Part shown: positions 55,858-64,000 of the stretch, piece by piece
Layout: each line of letters begins with the position of its first letter
How positions within the stretch are numbered: position 1 is the first letter of the stretch
Assembly (NCBI RefSeq): GCF_021030645.1
Contig: NZ_JACGCJ010000013.1
Location: 1-64,000 of the forward strand
Direction of reading: 5' to 3'
DNA: 64,000 nucleotides
Source: Agrilactobacillus fermenti
Lineage (GTDB): Bacteria > Bacillota > Bacilli > Lactobacillales > Lactobacillaceae
Position numbers and translations under genes: made by a program
Notes under the pieces: generated by a model
What the model saw: the letters and a program-made list of their open reading frames with translations, nothing else
Databases searched by the model: none
Told to the model about the DNA's origin: nothing

Positions 55858-56889
55858 TCATACATTCCCCATCGTTTTATAAATTGGTAATAATAACTGC
55901 AGATAAATCAAAACAACAATCGAAGCCACAAACAAAAATGCCAATGGCTGAATTAATAGCAATAGGCGATTCAAACGTGCAACTAAAGCTTCAAATAATA
56001 ATTCACTATAAATATTTAATTCTTCAGCTAATAAAGACAGAGTTGTACCACGTTTCATAAAGATAATTAAATCGTTAGGTAGAATAGGATTAAACGCAAC
56101 AATCTTTTCTAGTTTTTTACCTTGCGATAATTTACATTTTATGTCTAATGATATTTGAGAAAATAGACTCTCCTTAGATAGGCGACTTAAGGCAAAGAGT
56201 AACTCTGATAAATTTAGACCATTCCCAAGCAAAACTGCTAAATTACTACAAACTAAATATTGATAATATTGTAAATAAATCTGACCAATCAACGGTAATT
56301 TAACTTTAAACAAAACCCGTTGATACGCATTCAAATAACGATAGCGATAATAAAGAACCCCCATCAAAACTACAAGCATCGTTCCAATGCATGCTGGCAC
56401 CCAAAAGATCATTTTAGGTAATACCAGTGGTGTTCCGCCCAGATCTTGTAACTGTGGTGTGATAAATAAGCGCATTACTAAGAAACAGCCTAACAGCATC
56501 ACAACCAATAAAATTGGATAATTCAACAGTTGCCGAATCTTCTTAGTCTGCTTTTGCTTAATTTCCAGCCAATTAGTCACACGCTGTAAACTGACGATTA
56601 GTTGCCCATGTTGATCAGCAATAGCTAATTGATCTAAAATTTCCTGATGAATCCCAATTCTTTTAAAAGCTCTTGCCAATGAATCGCCTTGTCGCAACTG
56701 CTTCCTTAAGACTTGCAGCCAATTTCGTTGGTCCGGCAAAAAATCCATCATAAATTGCAACGCAATCGCAATTGAAAACCCATTGCGCAACATTTGTCCT
56801 AAAATTTGGAATAGCTGAATTTGTTGTTTCAAACTTGGCCGCTTAGCCTTGATAGAAAAGATTGTGAACTGCCGTTGTGATTTTGCCAT
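55858..56889 (-). CDS. comGB: Competence pilus assembly membrane protein ComGB
   Basis: This is a 343-residue platform protein of the type II secretion F family with three membrane helices (about 150-170, 200-220 and 315-340). It organises pseudopilus assembly with the ComGA ATPase. ATG at 56889 (MAKSQRQF) overlaps comGA by 47 bp and has no strong ribosome site, so translational coupling is likely. A TTG at 56928 would add 13 hydrophobic residues. Confidence 0.9.
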   Translation of the reverse strand: MAKSQRQFTIFSIKAKRPSLKQQIQLFQILGQMLRNGFSIAIALQFMMDFLPDQRNWLQVLRKQLRQGDSLARAFKRIGIHQEILDQLAIADQHGQLIVSLQRVTNWLEIKQKQTKKIRQLLNYPILLVVMLLGCFLVMRLFITPQLQDLGGTPLVLPKMIFWVPACIGTMLVVLMGVLYYRYRYLNAYQRVLFKVKLPLIGQIYLQYYQYLVCSNLAVLLGNGLNLSELLFALSRLSKESLFSQISLDIKCKLSQGKKLEKIVAFNPILPNDLIIFMKRGTTLSLLAEELNIYSELLFEALVARLNRLLLLIQPLAFLFVASIVVLIYLQLLLPIYKTMGNV

Positions 56890-57820
56890 TGTGTAATAGA
56901 TGATCCAAGTGATAGTGCCATTGAACAAATACTTGTCTAGGGTTTTGGATCAGTTCAGATAAGGCATTGTCCTTTAAAATGTCACAAAGCAGCCTTAATT
57001 CACGATCTGTATCAGGAATTAAGCGTTGGTAGCAAATACCTGTCAGCGCATTTTTTAATAAAACTGGCGTAATCCCAAGATCTAGTAATCGCTCTACCAC
57101 GCCTCCTGTAGAACGCGCATGCAGTGTCGTTAAGACTAAATGCCCGCTCAAAGCAGCCGTAATGGCGGCTTGGGCTGTTGCCGAATTACGAATTTCGCCA
57201 ACAATCAAAACATCAGGCCGATGTCGCAAAACACCACTTAACAAAGTCACATAATCCATGGCAGCTGCTTCATTGACTTGTAGTTGTAAAATACGCTCGT
57301 CCTTAATTTCAGTTGGATCTTCTACCGCAATGACGGTTTGTGTCTCACTTAATTGCGTTGCTAAATGGTATAGCGTCGTTGTCTTGCCAGAACCTGTTGG
57401 TCCAGACAATACCACCAATCCCCGCTGCTGACATAATTCAAATAACGTTTGTTCCTGGCTGGCAACATAGAATTCACTTGATTTCTGTTGGGGATATAAA
57501 ATTCTAACGACCATTGATTCTCGATTTTCAAAATTACCAATCGTAGATAATCTCAATTGATAAACATGCTTTTGAAATTGATAACTCATTACCCCTGTCT
57601 GTGGACGACGATTCTCACTGATATTCATTTGCGCTTGGTATTTCAAATAGTTCAACACACTTAAAATCTCATGATAGCTCCGTCGAGCTACCACTTGTTT
57701 ATGTTGCTGTACACGTTGGTGGATCTCATAAGTATCAGCTAGCGGTAAAAAATAAACATCCGAGGCTTTATTCAAAATTGCTTGTCCAATAAGGTTTTCT
57801 ACCGTGGCTTGGATATCCAT
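56843..57820 (-). CDS. comGA: Competence traffic ATPase ComGA
   Basis: This is a 325-residue ATPase of the PulE/VirB11 family that powers pseudopilus assembly for DNA uptake. Walker A is GPTGSGKTTTLY. The Asp box is VEDPTEIK, the His box and Walker B regions are RHRPDVLIVGEIRN, and TTLHARS follows. GGGAGGTG before ATG at 57820 sets the start. It is the first gene of an apparently intact seven-gene comG operon, so the strain may be transformable if other com genes exist. Confidence 0.95.
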   Translation of the reverse strand: MDIQATVENLIGQAILNKASDVYFLPLADTYEIHQRVQQHKQVVARRSYHEILSVLNYLKYQAQMNISENRRPQTGVMSYQFQKHVYQLRLSTIGNFENRESMVVRILYPQQKSSEFYVASQEQTLFELCQQRGLVVLSGPTGSGKTTTLYHLATQLSETQTVIAVEDPTEIKDERILQLQVNEAAAMDYVTLLSGVLRHRPDVLIVGEIRNSATAQAAITAALSGHLVLTTLHARSTGGVVERLLDLGITPVLLKNALTGICYQRLIPDTDRELRLLCDILKDNALSELIQNPRQVFVQWHYHLDHLLHNGKITTAVHNLFYQG

Positions 57821-57865
57821 GTTTTCACCTCCCTTTATAAATAGATACGCAAAAATCACAAAAAA

Positions 57866-57905
57866 ATAAGACCGAGTCCAAAATATTAATTTTGTCTCAG
57901 CCTTA
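57866..57905 (-). terminator. yebC terminator hairpin, repeat-family module 1
   Basis: ATAAG...CAAAAT pairs with ATTTTG...CTTAT. On the minus strand it is followed by TTTTTTTG. The fragment 57950-57995, between it and the yebC stop, retains the left half of module 2 (ACCGTGTGTCAAAAGACAAT). Confidence 0.8.
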
Positions 57906-58005
57906 TGCTATTCTGATTGACTTTACACTCGATTTATTTTACAAACTATTGAAGTCTAACCGTGTGTCAAAAGACAATGCCCTCATTCTCCTCAATCAGA
58001 AATTA

Positions 58006-58749
58006 TTAATTTGTTGTTGTTTCATCTGGTAACTCGCCGCCAGTATAAACATCTGATACATCATCGTTATCTTCCAAACGATCAATCAATTTTTCATATT
58101 GTTCAATTTTATCATCAGGAACAGCGACATAGTTTTGCGGAATCATTGTAAGTTCAGCGTTAGCCAACTTGTACCCCTTAGCTTCTAAACTGTCTCGAAC
58201 AGCCGTGAAGTCTGACGGATCTGTATAAATTTCAAACGCTTCATCGCTAGTTTGTAAATCTTCACCACCAGCATCCATAACATCTTCCAACATCTGATCT
58301 TCATCCGCATCCGTTGTTGTCCGATCAATTGCAAGATAGCCTTTACGATCGAACATATAACTAACCGAACCAGCTGAGCCCAAACTACCGCCATTGCGAG
58401 TGAAAGCTACTCGAACATCAGAAGCCGTCCGGTTTTTATTATCAGTCAACGCATAAACTAGCACTGGTACGCCACCAGGAGCATAGCCTTCATAAACAAC
58501 TTCATCGTAATGCTCGTCGGTGCCACCTGCAGCTTTATCAATGGCACGTTTAATGTTGTCTTTGGGCATATTAGCAGCGCGAGCTTTATCCATCATCAAA
58601 CGTAACTGTGGGTTACCGCTTGGGTCAGGACCACCACTCTTTGCTGCCATATATAATTCACGAGACAATTTTTGAAAAATCTTGCCACGTTTAGCGTCTT
58701 GAGCATTTTTACGGCCTTGAATATTATGCCATTTGGAATGTCCTGACAT
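58006..58749 (-). CDS. yebC: YebC/PmpR-family regulatory or translation-associated protein
   Basis: This is a 247-residue protein beginning [20 protein letters not shown], the YebC signature, with the three-domain family pattern complete ([13 protein letters not shown], later LTMIPQNYV). Members were described as transcription regulators and more recently as helping translation of proline-rich or stalling sequences. GGGAAA precedes the ATG. It lies upstream of comG in the same direction but is separated by a terminator. Confidence 0.95.
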   Translation of the reverse strand: MSGHSKWHNIQGRKNAQDAKRGKIFQKLSRELYMAAKSGGPDPSGNPQLRLMMDKARAANMPKDNIKRAIDKAAGGTDEHYDEVVYEGYAPGGVPVLVYALTDNKNRTASDVRVAFTRNGGSLGSAGSVSYMFDRKGYLAIDRTTTDADEDQMLEDVMDAGGEDLQTSDEAFEIYTDPSDFTAVRDSLEAKGYKLANAELTMIPQNYVAVPDDKIEQYEKLIDRLEDNDDVSDVYTGGELPDETTTN

Positions 58750-58837
58750 TAACGTTTCCCTCTTTCTGGATTAATTTAATTAGTCATAGTCATACGCATA
58801 CTAGTATAGCAAAGTCATGGGGGCGATTCAATTACGG

Positions 58838-59344
58838 TTACAATTTTATTTTGCGGCGGCGCCAACAAATGCCAAGAGCCAACAGTAACCCTAATAGACT
58901 TGCCATACTGTCCAACATAACATCTTGAAATAATGGCGTTCGATCGCCAGTTAACATTTGATGAAATTCATCCGTAGCTGCAAAGCCAGTACAGGCTAAC
59001 CAAAACGTTATTCCTGCAAACCAACGGCCCCGGATTCGATTTTGAAAACCCAAATAAGTACTCAAACCAAGTATAAAGTATGTTAGAAAATGAGCCCCCT
59101 TACGTATAAAAAATTCAATGAACTTAAAATAGCCAATGGCCGCAATTGATTGGGTTTTCCCAGCATAGGAAAATGAAATATGGGCCAACTGCTGCTTAAA
59201 AGGTTGATTAGCCAATACCTTTTGCAAGAATGGGACTGAAGTTTGCTCCTGATAAGTCATTGAAGAACTGATCAATAATGTCGAAATAATAACCAATACA
59301 ATGATGATAAAAATATGGTTCCGTTTAATATTACAACACCTCAT
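58838..59344 (-). CDS. VanZ-family membrane protein
   Basis: This is a 168-residue protein with four helices. KGAHFLTYFILGLSTYLGF and ATDEFHQMLTGDRTPLFQDV are the VanZ signatures. VanZ confers teicoplanin tolerance in enterococci; chromosomal relatives have unknown roles in the envelope. The ribosome site before the ATG at 59344 is weak; GAGGTG occurs just inside the frame, so the true start may lie a few codons downstream. Confidence 0.88.
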   Translation of the reverse strand: MRCCNIKRNHIFIIIVLVIISTLLISSSMTYQEQTSVPFLQKVLANQPFKQQLAHISFSYAGKTQSIAAIGYFKFIEFFIRKGAHFLTYFILGLSTYLGFQNRIRGRWFAGITFWLACTGFAATDEFHQMLTGDRTPLFQDVMLDSMASLLGLLLALGICWRRRKIKL

Positions 59345-59418
59345 TTCTAATATAGCAATGCACCACGAGTGCTTTAAATTGTGTTATGATAATCCCGTAT
59401 TATAGAAAGGAGATCAAT

Positions 59419-60039
59419 ATGACAAAAAAACTGAAACTGATTTTTACTAGTTTAACAGTCTGTCTCATGTTGATCACCCTCATCTACTTGATAGTTGCTA
59501 ATCATCCTTTGAAACAAGGTCATGCGTCACAAATGAGTGCGCCAACGATTGTCAAACATGTTCCAAAGACAAAAGCACCACAGCAATCTAACCAGTTAAC
59601 CGACTATTGGCAACAGCCATCTGAGGATAAGCCCTATCCAAATGTGGCTCACTATGCTAATTTAAGTGTCGATGTATCTATTCATAAGCAACGTGTTTAC
59701 TTGAAGGCTGGCAAACAAACGCTATACACGATGTTAGCTTCAACTGGTAAAGATGGGGGCACACCTACTGGAACTTTCAAAATCGAAGCTGAGCGGGGAC
59801 AGAAATTCTACAACTCAGAATCTAAAGAAGGCGCTAATTATTGGGTTTCTTTTAAAGACCATGGTATTTACCTTTTTCATACTGTACCAACAAATCAAGC
59901 AGGTACTTACGACTTAACACAAGCAAAGCAACTGGGCAAACAGGCCAACTCTCACGGCTGTATCCGCCTCAGTGTTGCCGATGCTAAATGGTTCTTTGAA
60001 AATATTCCGGAAAATACACCCGTACACATTTATAACTAG
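59419..60039 (+). CDS. L,D-transpeptidase (YkuD domain)
   Basis: This is a 206-residue exported enzyme. An N-terminal membrane segment (about 6-24) serves as signal or anchor. A short linker leads to the YkuD domain with SVDVSIHKQRVYL, TPTGTFKIE and the catalytic SHGCIRLS. It would form 3-3 cross-links or attach proteins to peptidoglycan. AGAAAGGAG precedes ATG at 59419. Its end overlaps the convergent methyltransferase gene by 4 bp. Confidence 0.9.
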   Translation: MTKKLKLIFTSLTVCLMLITLIYLIVANHPLKQGHASQMSAPTIVKHVPKTKAPQQSNQLTDYWQQPSEDKPYPNVAHYANLSVDVSIHKQRVYLKAGKQTLYTMLASTGKDGGTPTGTFKIEAERGQKFYNSESKEGANYWVSFKDHGIYLFHTVPTNQAGTYDLTQAKQLGKQANSHGCIRLSVADAKWFFENIPENTPVHIYN

Positions 60040-60788
60040 CTTGGTGTAACCATTAATAATTCATAAACATAGCAGATCTCGTCTTTCAAGGTCTGCTTTT
60101 TATGATACAAACGCGCCACGGCTTCTAACAATTCTGGAACCTCTGCATTAATAACCTGATCTTTAAGATCCATCAATAACAAATGCCGATCAACTGGTTC
60201 AAAAGTTTTGAATATTAAATGATCTACTGAATAAGTTTGTCCTAAATCAGCCAAAGCATTTTTTCTTGATTGCATCACAGCATCATTAAATGTGTCATCA
60301 GGGGATTGCAAGGTAACTGAACGTGAAATAATGGTATCCAACTGACTCTGCCGCCGTATAAAATGCCCAAAAATAACGCCATTAACGGCTAATTGTAATA
60401 ATTGCTCCATCTCTTTTGCATCTGTTACATCTGGAAACATACTAGCGAAAATAATATCATACTTACCAACTCGTGATATAAATGTTTGCCAATTAGCCTG
60501 CACAAATGTGATATTATCGAAGCCATGCGTTTGTTCCGCTTGTCGCGCAAATTTTAACATTTCCTGGGAAATATCTAAGGCGACGACTTGTTGGGCATTG
60601 GCTGCTAAAACGGGTAAAAATCGGCCTGCACCAGTACCTAAATCCAACACAGTTGCTGTTGGTAATAAGTGTCGTTTCTTCAAAACTTGTTCAACACGGG
60701 ACGCCAGCGGTAACTGGCTCTCAGCCTGTATCGCTGCGTATTCTGGTGCAAAAGCATCCCAATAAGTTTGCAGATCTGTTTCGTCCAT
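60036..60788 (-). CDS. Class I SAM-dependent methyltransferase
   Basis: This is a 250-residue methyltransferase. Motif I is VLDLGTGAGRFLPVLA, followed by VVALDISQEMLKFA and the motif IV region YDIIFASMFPDVTD. The substrate is unknown (small molecule more likely than nucleic acid). GGAGTTGGG before the ATG at 60788 supports this start over the one at 60812. Confidence 0.85.
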   Translation of the reverse strand: MDETDLQTYWDAFAPEYAAIQAESQLPLASRVEQVLKKRHLLPTATVLDLGTGAGRFLPVLAANAQQVVALDISQEMLKFARQAEQTHGFDNITFVQANWQTFISRVGKYDIIFASMFPDVTDAKEMEQLLQLAVNGVIFGHFIRRQSQLDTIISRSVTLQSPDDTFNDAVMQSRKNALADLGQTYSVDHLIFKTFEPVDRHLLLMDLKDQVINAEVPELLEAVARLYHKKQTLKDEICYVYELLMVTPS

Positions 60789-60924
60789 TTTCCCAACTCC
60801 GATATCAAACACTAATTTCTTTTTTAACTAGCCCTATTATCACAGAAATATAAAGTGAACTCAAAGCCAATTTACCTCATTTTACTGCAGATGCCCCGTA
60901 ATCGTTAAGACCCTATTTTAAGCC

Positions 60925-60976
60925 TAAAAAATCAGATGCGGAGGACAAGTAATCATACGTTGTCTCCACATCTGAT
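60925..60976 (-). terminator. glmS terminator
   Basis: ATCAGATGCGGAGGACAA (60931-60948) pairs with TTGTCTCCACATCTGAT (60960-60976) with small mismatches. On the minus strand it is followed by TTTTTTAG, about 70 bp after the glmS stop. Confidence 0.88.
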
Positions 60977-61042
60977 GACATAGATAAGGTTGAATTGAAC
61001 AGCCGCTTCAAAACTTAATTAAAATATGGCGTTCAAATGTGT

Positions 61043-62857
61043 CTATTCCACAGTTACACTTTTGGCAAGGTTTCTTGGCTGATCCACGTTATAACCTCGT
61101 TGTAAAGTAGCGTAATAAGCTAGCAATTGTGTTGGTACGATACTAACGAGTGGTGATAAAACCGTTTCAAGTGTTGGGATAATAATTTGATCACCGGCTT
61201 GAGCTAGATCTTCACTTACAATTTTTAAAGTTTTCGCGCCGCGTGCCTGTACCTCTTGAACATTACCACGGGTATGAGAGGCTGTTTCTTTATCAGTAAT
61301 AATGGCCGCAACTGGCGTGCCTTCTTCAATTAGAGAAATCGTCCCATGTTTTAATTCACCCGCTGCAAAACCTTCAGCTTGAATATATGAAACCTCTTTG
61401 AGTTTTAATGCAGCTTCTAGACTAGCCCAATAATCAATGCCACGGCCAATATAGAAAGCATTGCGTGTATTGGCAAAGAATTCATGCGCCAATTGTTCGA
61501 TATCATCCTTGCTATCGACAATTGTTTGGATACCATTAGCAGCCAAGCCTAATTGATGCTTAACATCTAAGTCATTTGCTGAAGGCAATCCCTTAGCAAC
61601 AGCTAGTGCTTGAGCTAAAATAGTTTCAACAGTGATTTGAGCTGTATAAGCTTTAGTTGAAGCAACAGCTATCTCAGGGCCAGCTTTTAATAGCAGTGTA
61701 AAATCAGCTTCACGCGATAGAGTCGAGGCTTCAACGTTAGTCAAAGTCAAACTTGGGAAACCGCGTTTGTTTGTTTCAACCAATACTTGGCGACTATCTG
61801 CTGTCTCACCACTCTGGGATAAGTAAATAAAGAATGGTTTCTTAGAAAGCAACGGCATATGGTAGCCAAATTCAGAAGCCAACTCTACTTCAACAGGTAT
61901 TTGTGCAATCTGCTCAATAATTGGTTTCCCAACCAACCCCGCATGATAACTTGTTCCAGCGGCTACAATGTACAAGCGATCAGCTTCTTTAAGCGCATCG
62001 ATCAATTTTGGATCAAAGTTAAAGGTCCCGTCCTCATTGATATATTCTTGTACTAAGCGGCGTAAAACAGCTGGTTGTTCATCAATTTCTTTAAGCATGT
62101 AGTATGGGTAAGTCCCTTTAGAAATATCAGATGGATCTAAGTTAACATGGTAAGGTTTCCGCGTTACTTCATTGCCCTGTTCATCCATAAGTTGAATCTT
62201 GTCCTTGGTAACGATGACCATCTCACCATCATGCAATTCAACAAAATCTTTGGTTTGAGCAACCATAGCTAATGCATCCGAGCAAACGACATTGAAACCA
62301 TCACCAACACCAACTAATAACGGACTCTTATTCTTTGCGACAAATAATTTATCAGGCTCTTCACGATCAACTAATAAAAATGCATATGAACCATCAATGA
62401 TACTCAGTGCCTTCCGGAAAGCACTCTCAGTATCTAAGCCACCGTCTTCAACTAGAACACCGATCAATTGAACGGCAACTTCGGTATCCGTAGAACTTAC
62501 AAGGTTAACGCCCTTTAAATACTGTTCTTTAATTTCTTGGTAATTGTTGATAACGCCATTATGAACTAAATAAAACCGGCCGCTTTGAGAAACATGTGGA
62601 TGGGCATTAACATCACTTGGTGCGCCATGCGTTGCCCAGCGTGTATGACCGATACCCATCATCCCTTGAACTTCAGGACCAACCGCACTTTCAAGTTGAG
62701 AAATCTTACCTTTTTCTTTGACAAGGTAATCATGTCCTGCTTGATCATTTACATAAATGCCAGCAGAATCATAACCGCGATATTCCAATTTCTCTAAACC
62801 TTTTAATAAAATTTCGGTTGTATCTTTTTTACCAATTACGCCAACAATTCCACACAT
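61043..62857 (-). CDS. glmS: Glutamine-fructose-6-phosphate aminotransferase
   Basis: This is a 604-residue enzyme making glucosamine 6-phosphate from fructose 6-phosphate and glutamine, the entry to peptidoglycan amino sugars. The N-terminal glutaminase domain starts MCGIVGVIG, with Cys2 as nucleophile, and includes GHTRWATHG. Two SIS domains follow (AAGTSYHAG, SQSGETADSR). The C-terminus DQPRNLAKSVTVE is the family end. The leader carries a glmS ribozyme, so the mRNA is cleaved when glucosamine 6-phosphate is abundant. Confidence 0.97.
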   Translation of the reverse strand: MCGIVGVIGKKDTTEILLKGLEKLEYRGYDSAGIYVNDQAGHDYLVKEKGKISQLESAVGPEVQGMMGIGHTRWATHGAPSDVNAHPHVSQSGRFYLVHNGVINNYQEIKEQYLKGVNLVSSTDTEVAVQLIGVLVEDGGLDTESAFRKALSIIDGSYAFLLVDREEPDKLFVAKNKSPLLVGVGDGFNVVCSDALAMVAQTKDFVELHDGEMVIVTKDKIQLMDEQGNEVTRKPYHVNLDPSDISKGTYPYYMLKEIDEQPAVLRRLVQEYINEDGTFNFDPKLIDALKEADRLYIVAAGTSYHAGLVGKPIIEQIAQIPVEVELASEFGYHMPLLSKKPFFIYLSQSGETADSRQVLVETNKRGFPSLTLTNVEASTLSREADFTLLLKAGPEIAVASTKAYTAQITVETILAQALAVAKGLPSANDLDVKHQLGLAANGIQTIVDSKDDIEQLAHEFFANTRNAFYIGRGIDYWASLEAALKLKEVSYIQAEGFAAGELKHGTISLIEEGTPVAAIITDKETASHTRGNVQEVQARGAKTLKIVSEDLAQAGDQIIIPTLETVLSPLVSIVPTQLLAYYATLQRGYNVDQPRNLAKSVTVE

Positions 62858-62899
62858 ATGTTATACATCCCTATTCATCGTTTATAGTGAATTCTTAAT

Positions 62900-63047
62900 T
62901 TCAATTACATTTCCAGTCGCTGATCAACTTTCTGTTCAAACTTCACAGCCTGTTTTTGTGTTGATCTGTAGAGTGCGATCCCTTGAGCCACCCGCCGAAT
63001 CTTTCGATAAGCTCATTCCTCGTCATCCGTTTCACGGACCAGGCGCT
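62900..63047 (-). ncRNA. glmS ribozyme/riboswitch
   Basis: On the minus strand, conserved core elements occur in the correct order: AGCGCC (63042-63047), GACGAGG (63018-63024), TTATCGA (63004-63010) and CGGCGG (62992-62997). Further stems reach toward the glmS ribosome site. Self-cleavage is expected between the A at 63047 and the G at 63046 on binding glucosamine 6-phosphate. Confidence 0.93.
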
Positions 63048-63060
63048 ATCCTTTTGTAAA

Positions 63061-63182
63061 TTGGTATAGTCCCTCCTTACCGTTTTGATGCTTTCTGGAA
63101 ACAAGAGATATAATAACCCATAAGCGAAATGAATGTCAAGAGAATTTTAAATTGGTATATATAATTTTTACTAATTGGTATA
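63061..63182 (+). promoter_or_regulatory. Three TTGGTATA repeats around the glmS promoter
   Basis: TTGGTATA occurs at 63061-63068, 63152-63159 and 63175-63182. Two copies are upstream of the -35 box and one is about 40 bp downstream of the start. The first continues as TTGGTATAGTCC, resembling the TTGGTATAGACC-type operators of GntR/HutC regulators such as NagR. This suggests amino sugar control at the promoter level in addition to the ribozyme. Confidence 0.6.
63110..63139 (-). promoter_or_regulatory. glmS promoter
   Basis: The minus strand has TTGACA (63134-63139), an 18-bp spacer and TATTAT (63110-63115), giving a start near 63103. The leader before the ribozyme cleavage site is about 56 nt. 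Confidence 0.7.
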
Positions 63183-63256
63183 CAGTTATATTTTAGCTGA
63201 AACTTGCATTTTCATAGTCTTCTTGCTTAAACTAAGTTAAAAAGGAGCGAAGGTTC

Positions 63257-64000
63257 ATGACACCGCAAGAAAAACGTATCAATTTATTAATAGAAATTTT
63301 AAAAATTCCCACAATTGCTCAAAATGAAGGTCAAGTGGCGACAGTTCTAGCAAATTTTCTAACGGATAAAACGATCTCTGCTACTTTTGTTGAATATGCC
63401 CCAGGCCGCAATAATCTAATCATTGACTTTAACAATCCTAATGGTGATAAACCAACTTTAGCATTGAGTGGCCATTTAGACGTCGTTGCAACTGGTGATA
63501 CAACAAAATGGCGGCACCAGCCTTTTAGTGCCCAAATCGATCAAGATCGGATTTATGGCCGTGGTGCTACCGACATGAAGGCTGGCGTGGCAGCTATGAC
63601 CATGGCTGCTAAAGAATTATTAACTACAGATTTTCACGATCCTTTAAGGCTGATTTTTACTGTAGGTGAGGAAATTGATAATTATGGTGCGCGCCAACTA
63701 ACTAAGGCCGGTTATTTAAAGCCAGTAACAGCAATGATTATTGGTGAACCTACCAACCATGATATTTGGTTTGCACACAAAGGCATTATTGATTTTACCG
63801 CTGAATCTATCGGCAAAACTGCCCACGGTGCTATGCCGCAACTTGGTATTAACGCCATTCAAAATTTACTGGATTATTATAACCAACAGCAAAGCGAGCT
63901 CGCACCCCTGCTAGCTCAAAAAGACCCTGATTTGGGCTACACAACAGCTAATGTAACTTTGATCCATGGTGGTGAACAAATTAACACCATTCCAGGCACT
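63257..64000 (+). CDS. M20 family metallopeptidase (ArgE/DapE/CPG2), partial
   Basis: This gene runs off the window end. The visible 248 residues begin MTPQEKRINLLIEILKIPT and include the zinc-site motifs SGHLDVV, GRGATDMKAG and TVGEEIDNYGA, then IGEPTN and HKGIIDFTAES with KTAHGAMP. This is the ArgE/DapE/succinyl-diaminopimelate desuccinylase group, which hydrolyses N-acyl amino acids or small peptides; the exact substrate is not decided. AAAGGAGCG precedes the ATG. It is divergent from glmS and shares the region with TTGGTATA repeats. Confidence 0.9.
   Translation, partial: MTPQEKRINLLIEILKIPTIAQNEGQVATVLANFLTDKTISATFVEYAPGRNNLIIDFNNPNGDKPTLALSGHLDVVATGDTTKWRHQPFSAQIDQDRIYGRGATDMKAGVAAMTMAAKELLTTDFHDPLRLIFTVGEEIDNYGARQLTKAGYLKPVTAMIIGEPTNHDIWFAHKGIIDFTAESIGKTAHGAMPQLGINAIQNLLDYYNQQQSELAPLLAQKDPDLGYTTANVTLIHGGEQINTIPGT

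Overview
The window looks like a chromosomal segment of a low-GC Gram-positive lactic acid bacterium in the Lactobacillaceae. The species cannot be named from sequence alone. Pointers are AGGAGG ribosome sites, a comG operon followed by a YtxK-like methyltransferase and ackA, a LicT-controlled beta-glucoside PTS, a CopY/CopB/CopA/CopZ copper regulon, WxL/MucBP/SLAP-like surface proteins, a glmS ribozyme and a T-box leader. I see no tRNA, rRNA, CRISPR array, insertion sequence or prophage.

Layout. 1-9.4 kb: DUF975 membrane protein, T-box-controlled NhaC-type transporter, bgl operon (licT-bglP-bglA with two RAT/terminator pairs and a cre on its promoter), FAD glycerol-3-phosphate dehydrogenase with two cre-like sites. 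9.6-16.5 kb: ECF S component and three secreted or surface proteins. 16.6-19.1 kb: polar amino acid ABC importer. 19.1-25.9 kb: SDR-like protein, repeat-bearing surface protein, candidate structured RNA (21.0-21.2 kb), TetR-controlled ABC exporter and divergent quinone oxidoreductase. 26.2-33.5 kb: organophosphate antiporter and the cop regulon. 33.6-42.8 kb: NAD(P)-binding protein, LysM protein, matrixin-type protease, two aldo/keto reductases, glutamine-amidotransferase-like protein, YibE/F pair, CPA2 antiporter. 42.8-46.4 kb: a YknWXYZ-like efflux operon. 46.7-51.3 kb: a DauR/YheO-like regulator, a small unknown protein, a CycA-like permease, a membrane protein and alanine dehydrogenase, which together suggest an alanine uptake and catabolism module. 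51.6-58.8 kb: ackA, methyltransferase, comGA-GG, yebC. 58.8-64 kb: VanZ-like protein, L,D-transpeptidase, methyltransferase, glmS with its ribozyme, and a divergent M20 peptidase cut by the window end.

Most striking non-coding signals: (1) a bipartite 3'-UTR element repeated at gene ends across the window, made of an imperfect inverted repeat next to the stop codon followed by a terminator hairpin with an ACAAAA/TTTTGT core; (2) a candidate independent RNA of about 220 nt with an 11-bp closing stem and a T run; (3) a T-box with a likely tyrosine specifier upstream of the NhaC gene; (4) a glmS ribozyme whose promoter region carries three TTGGTATA repeats resembling NagR-type operators.
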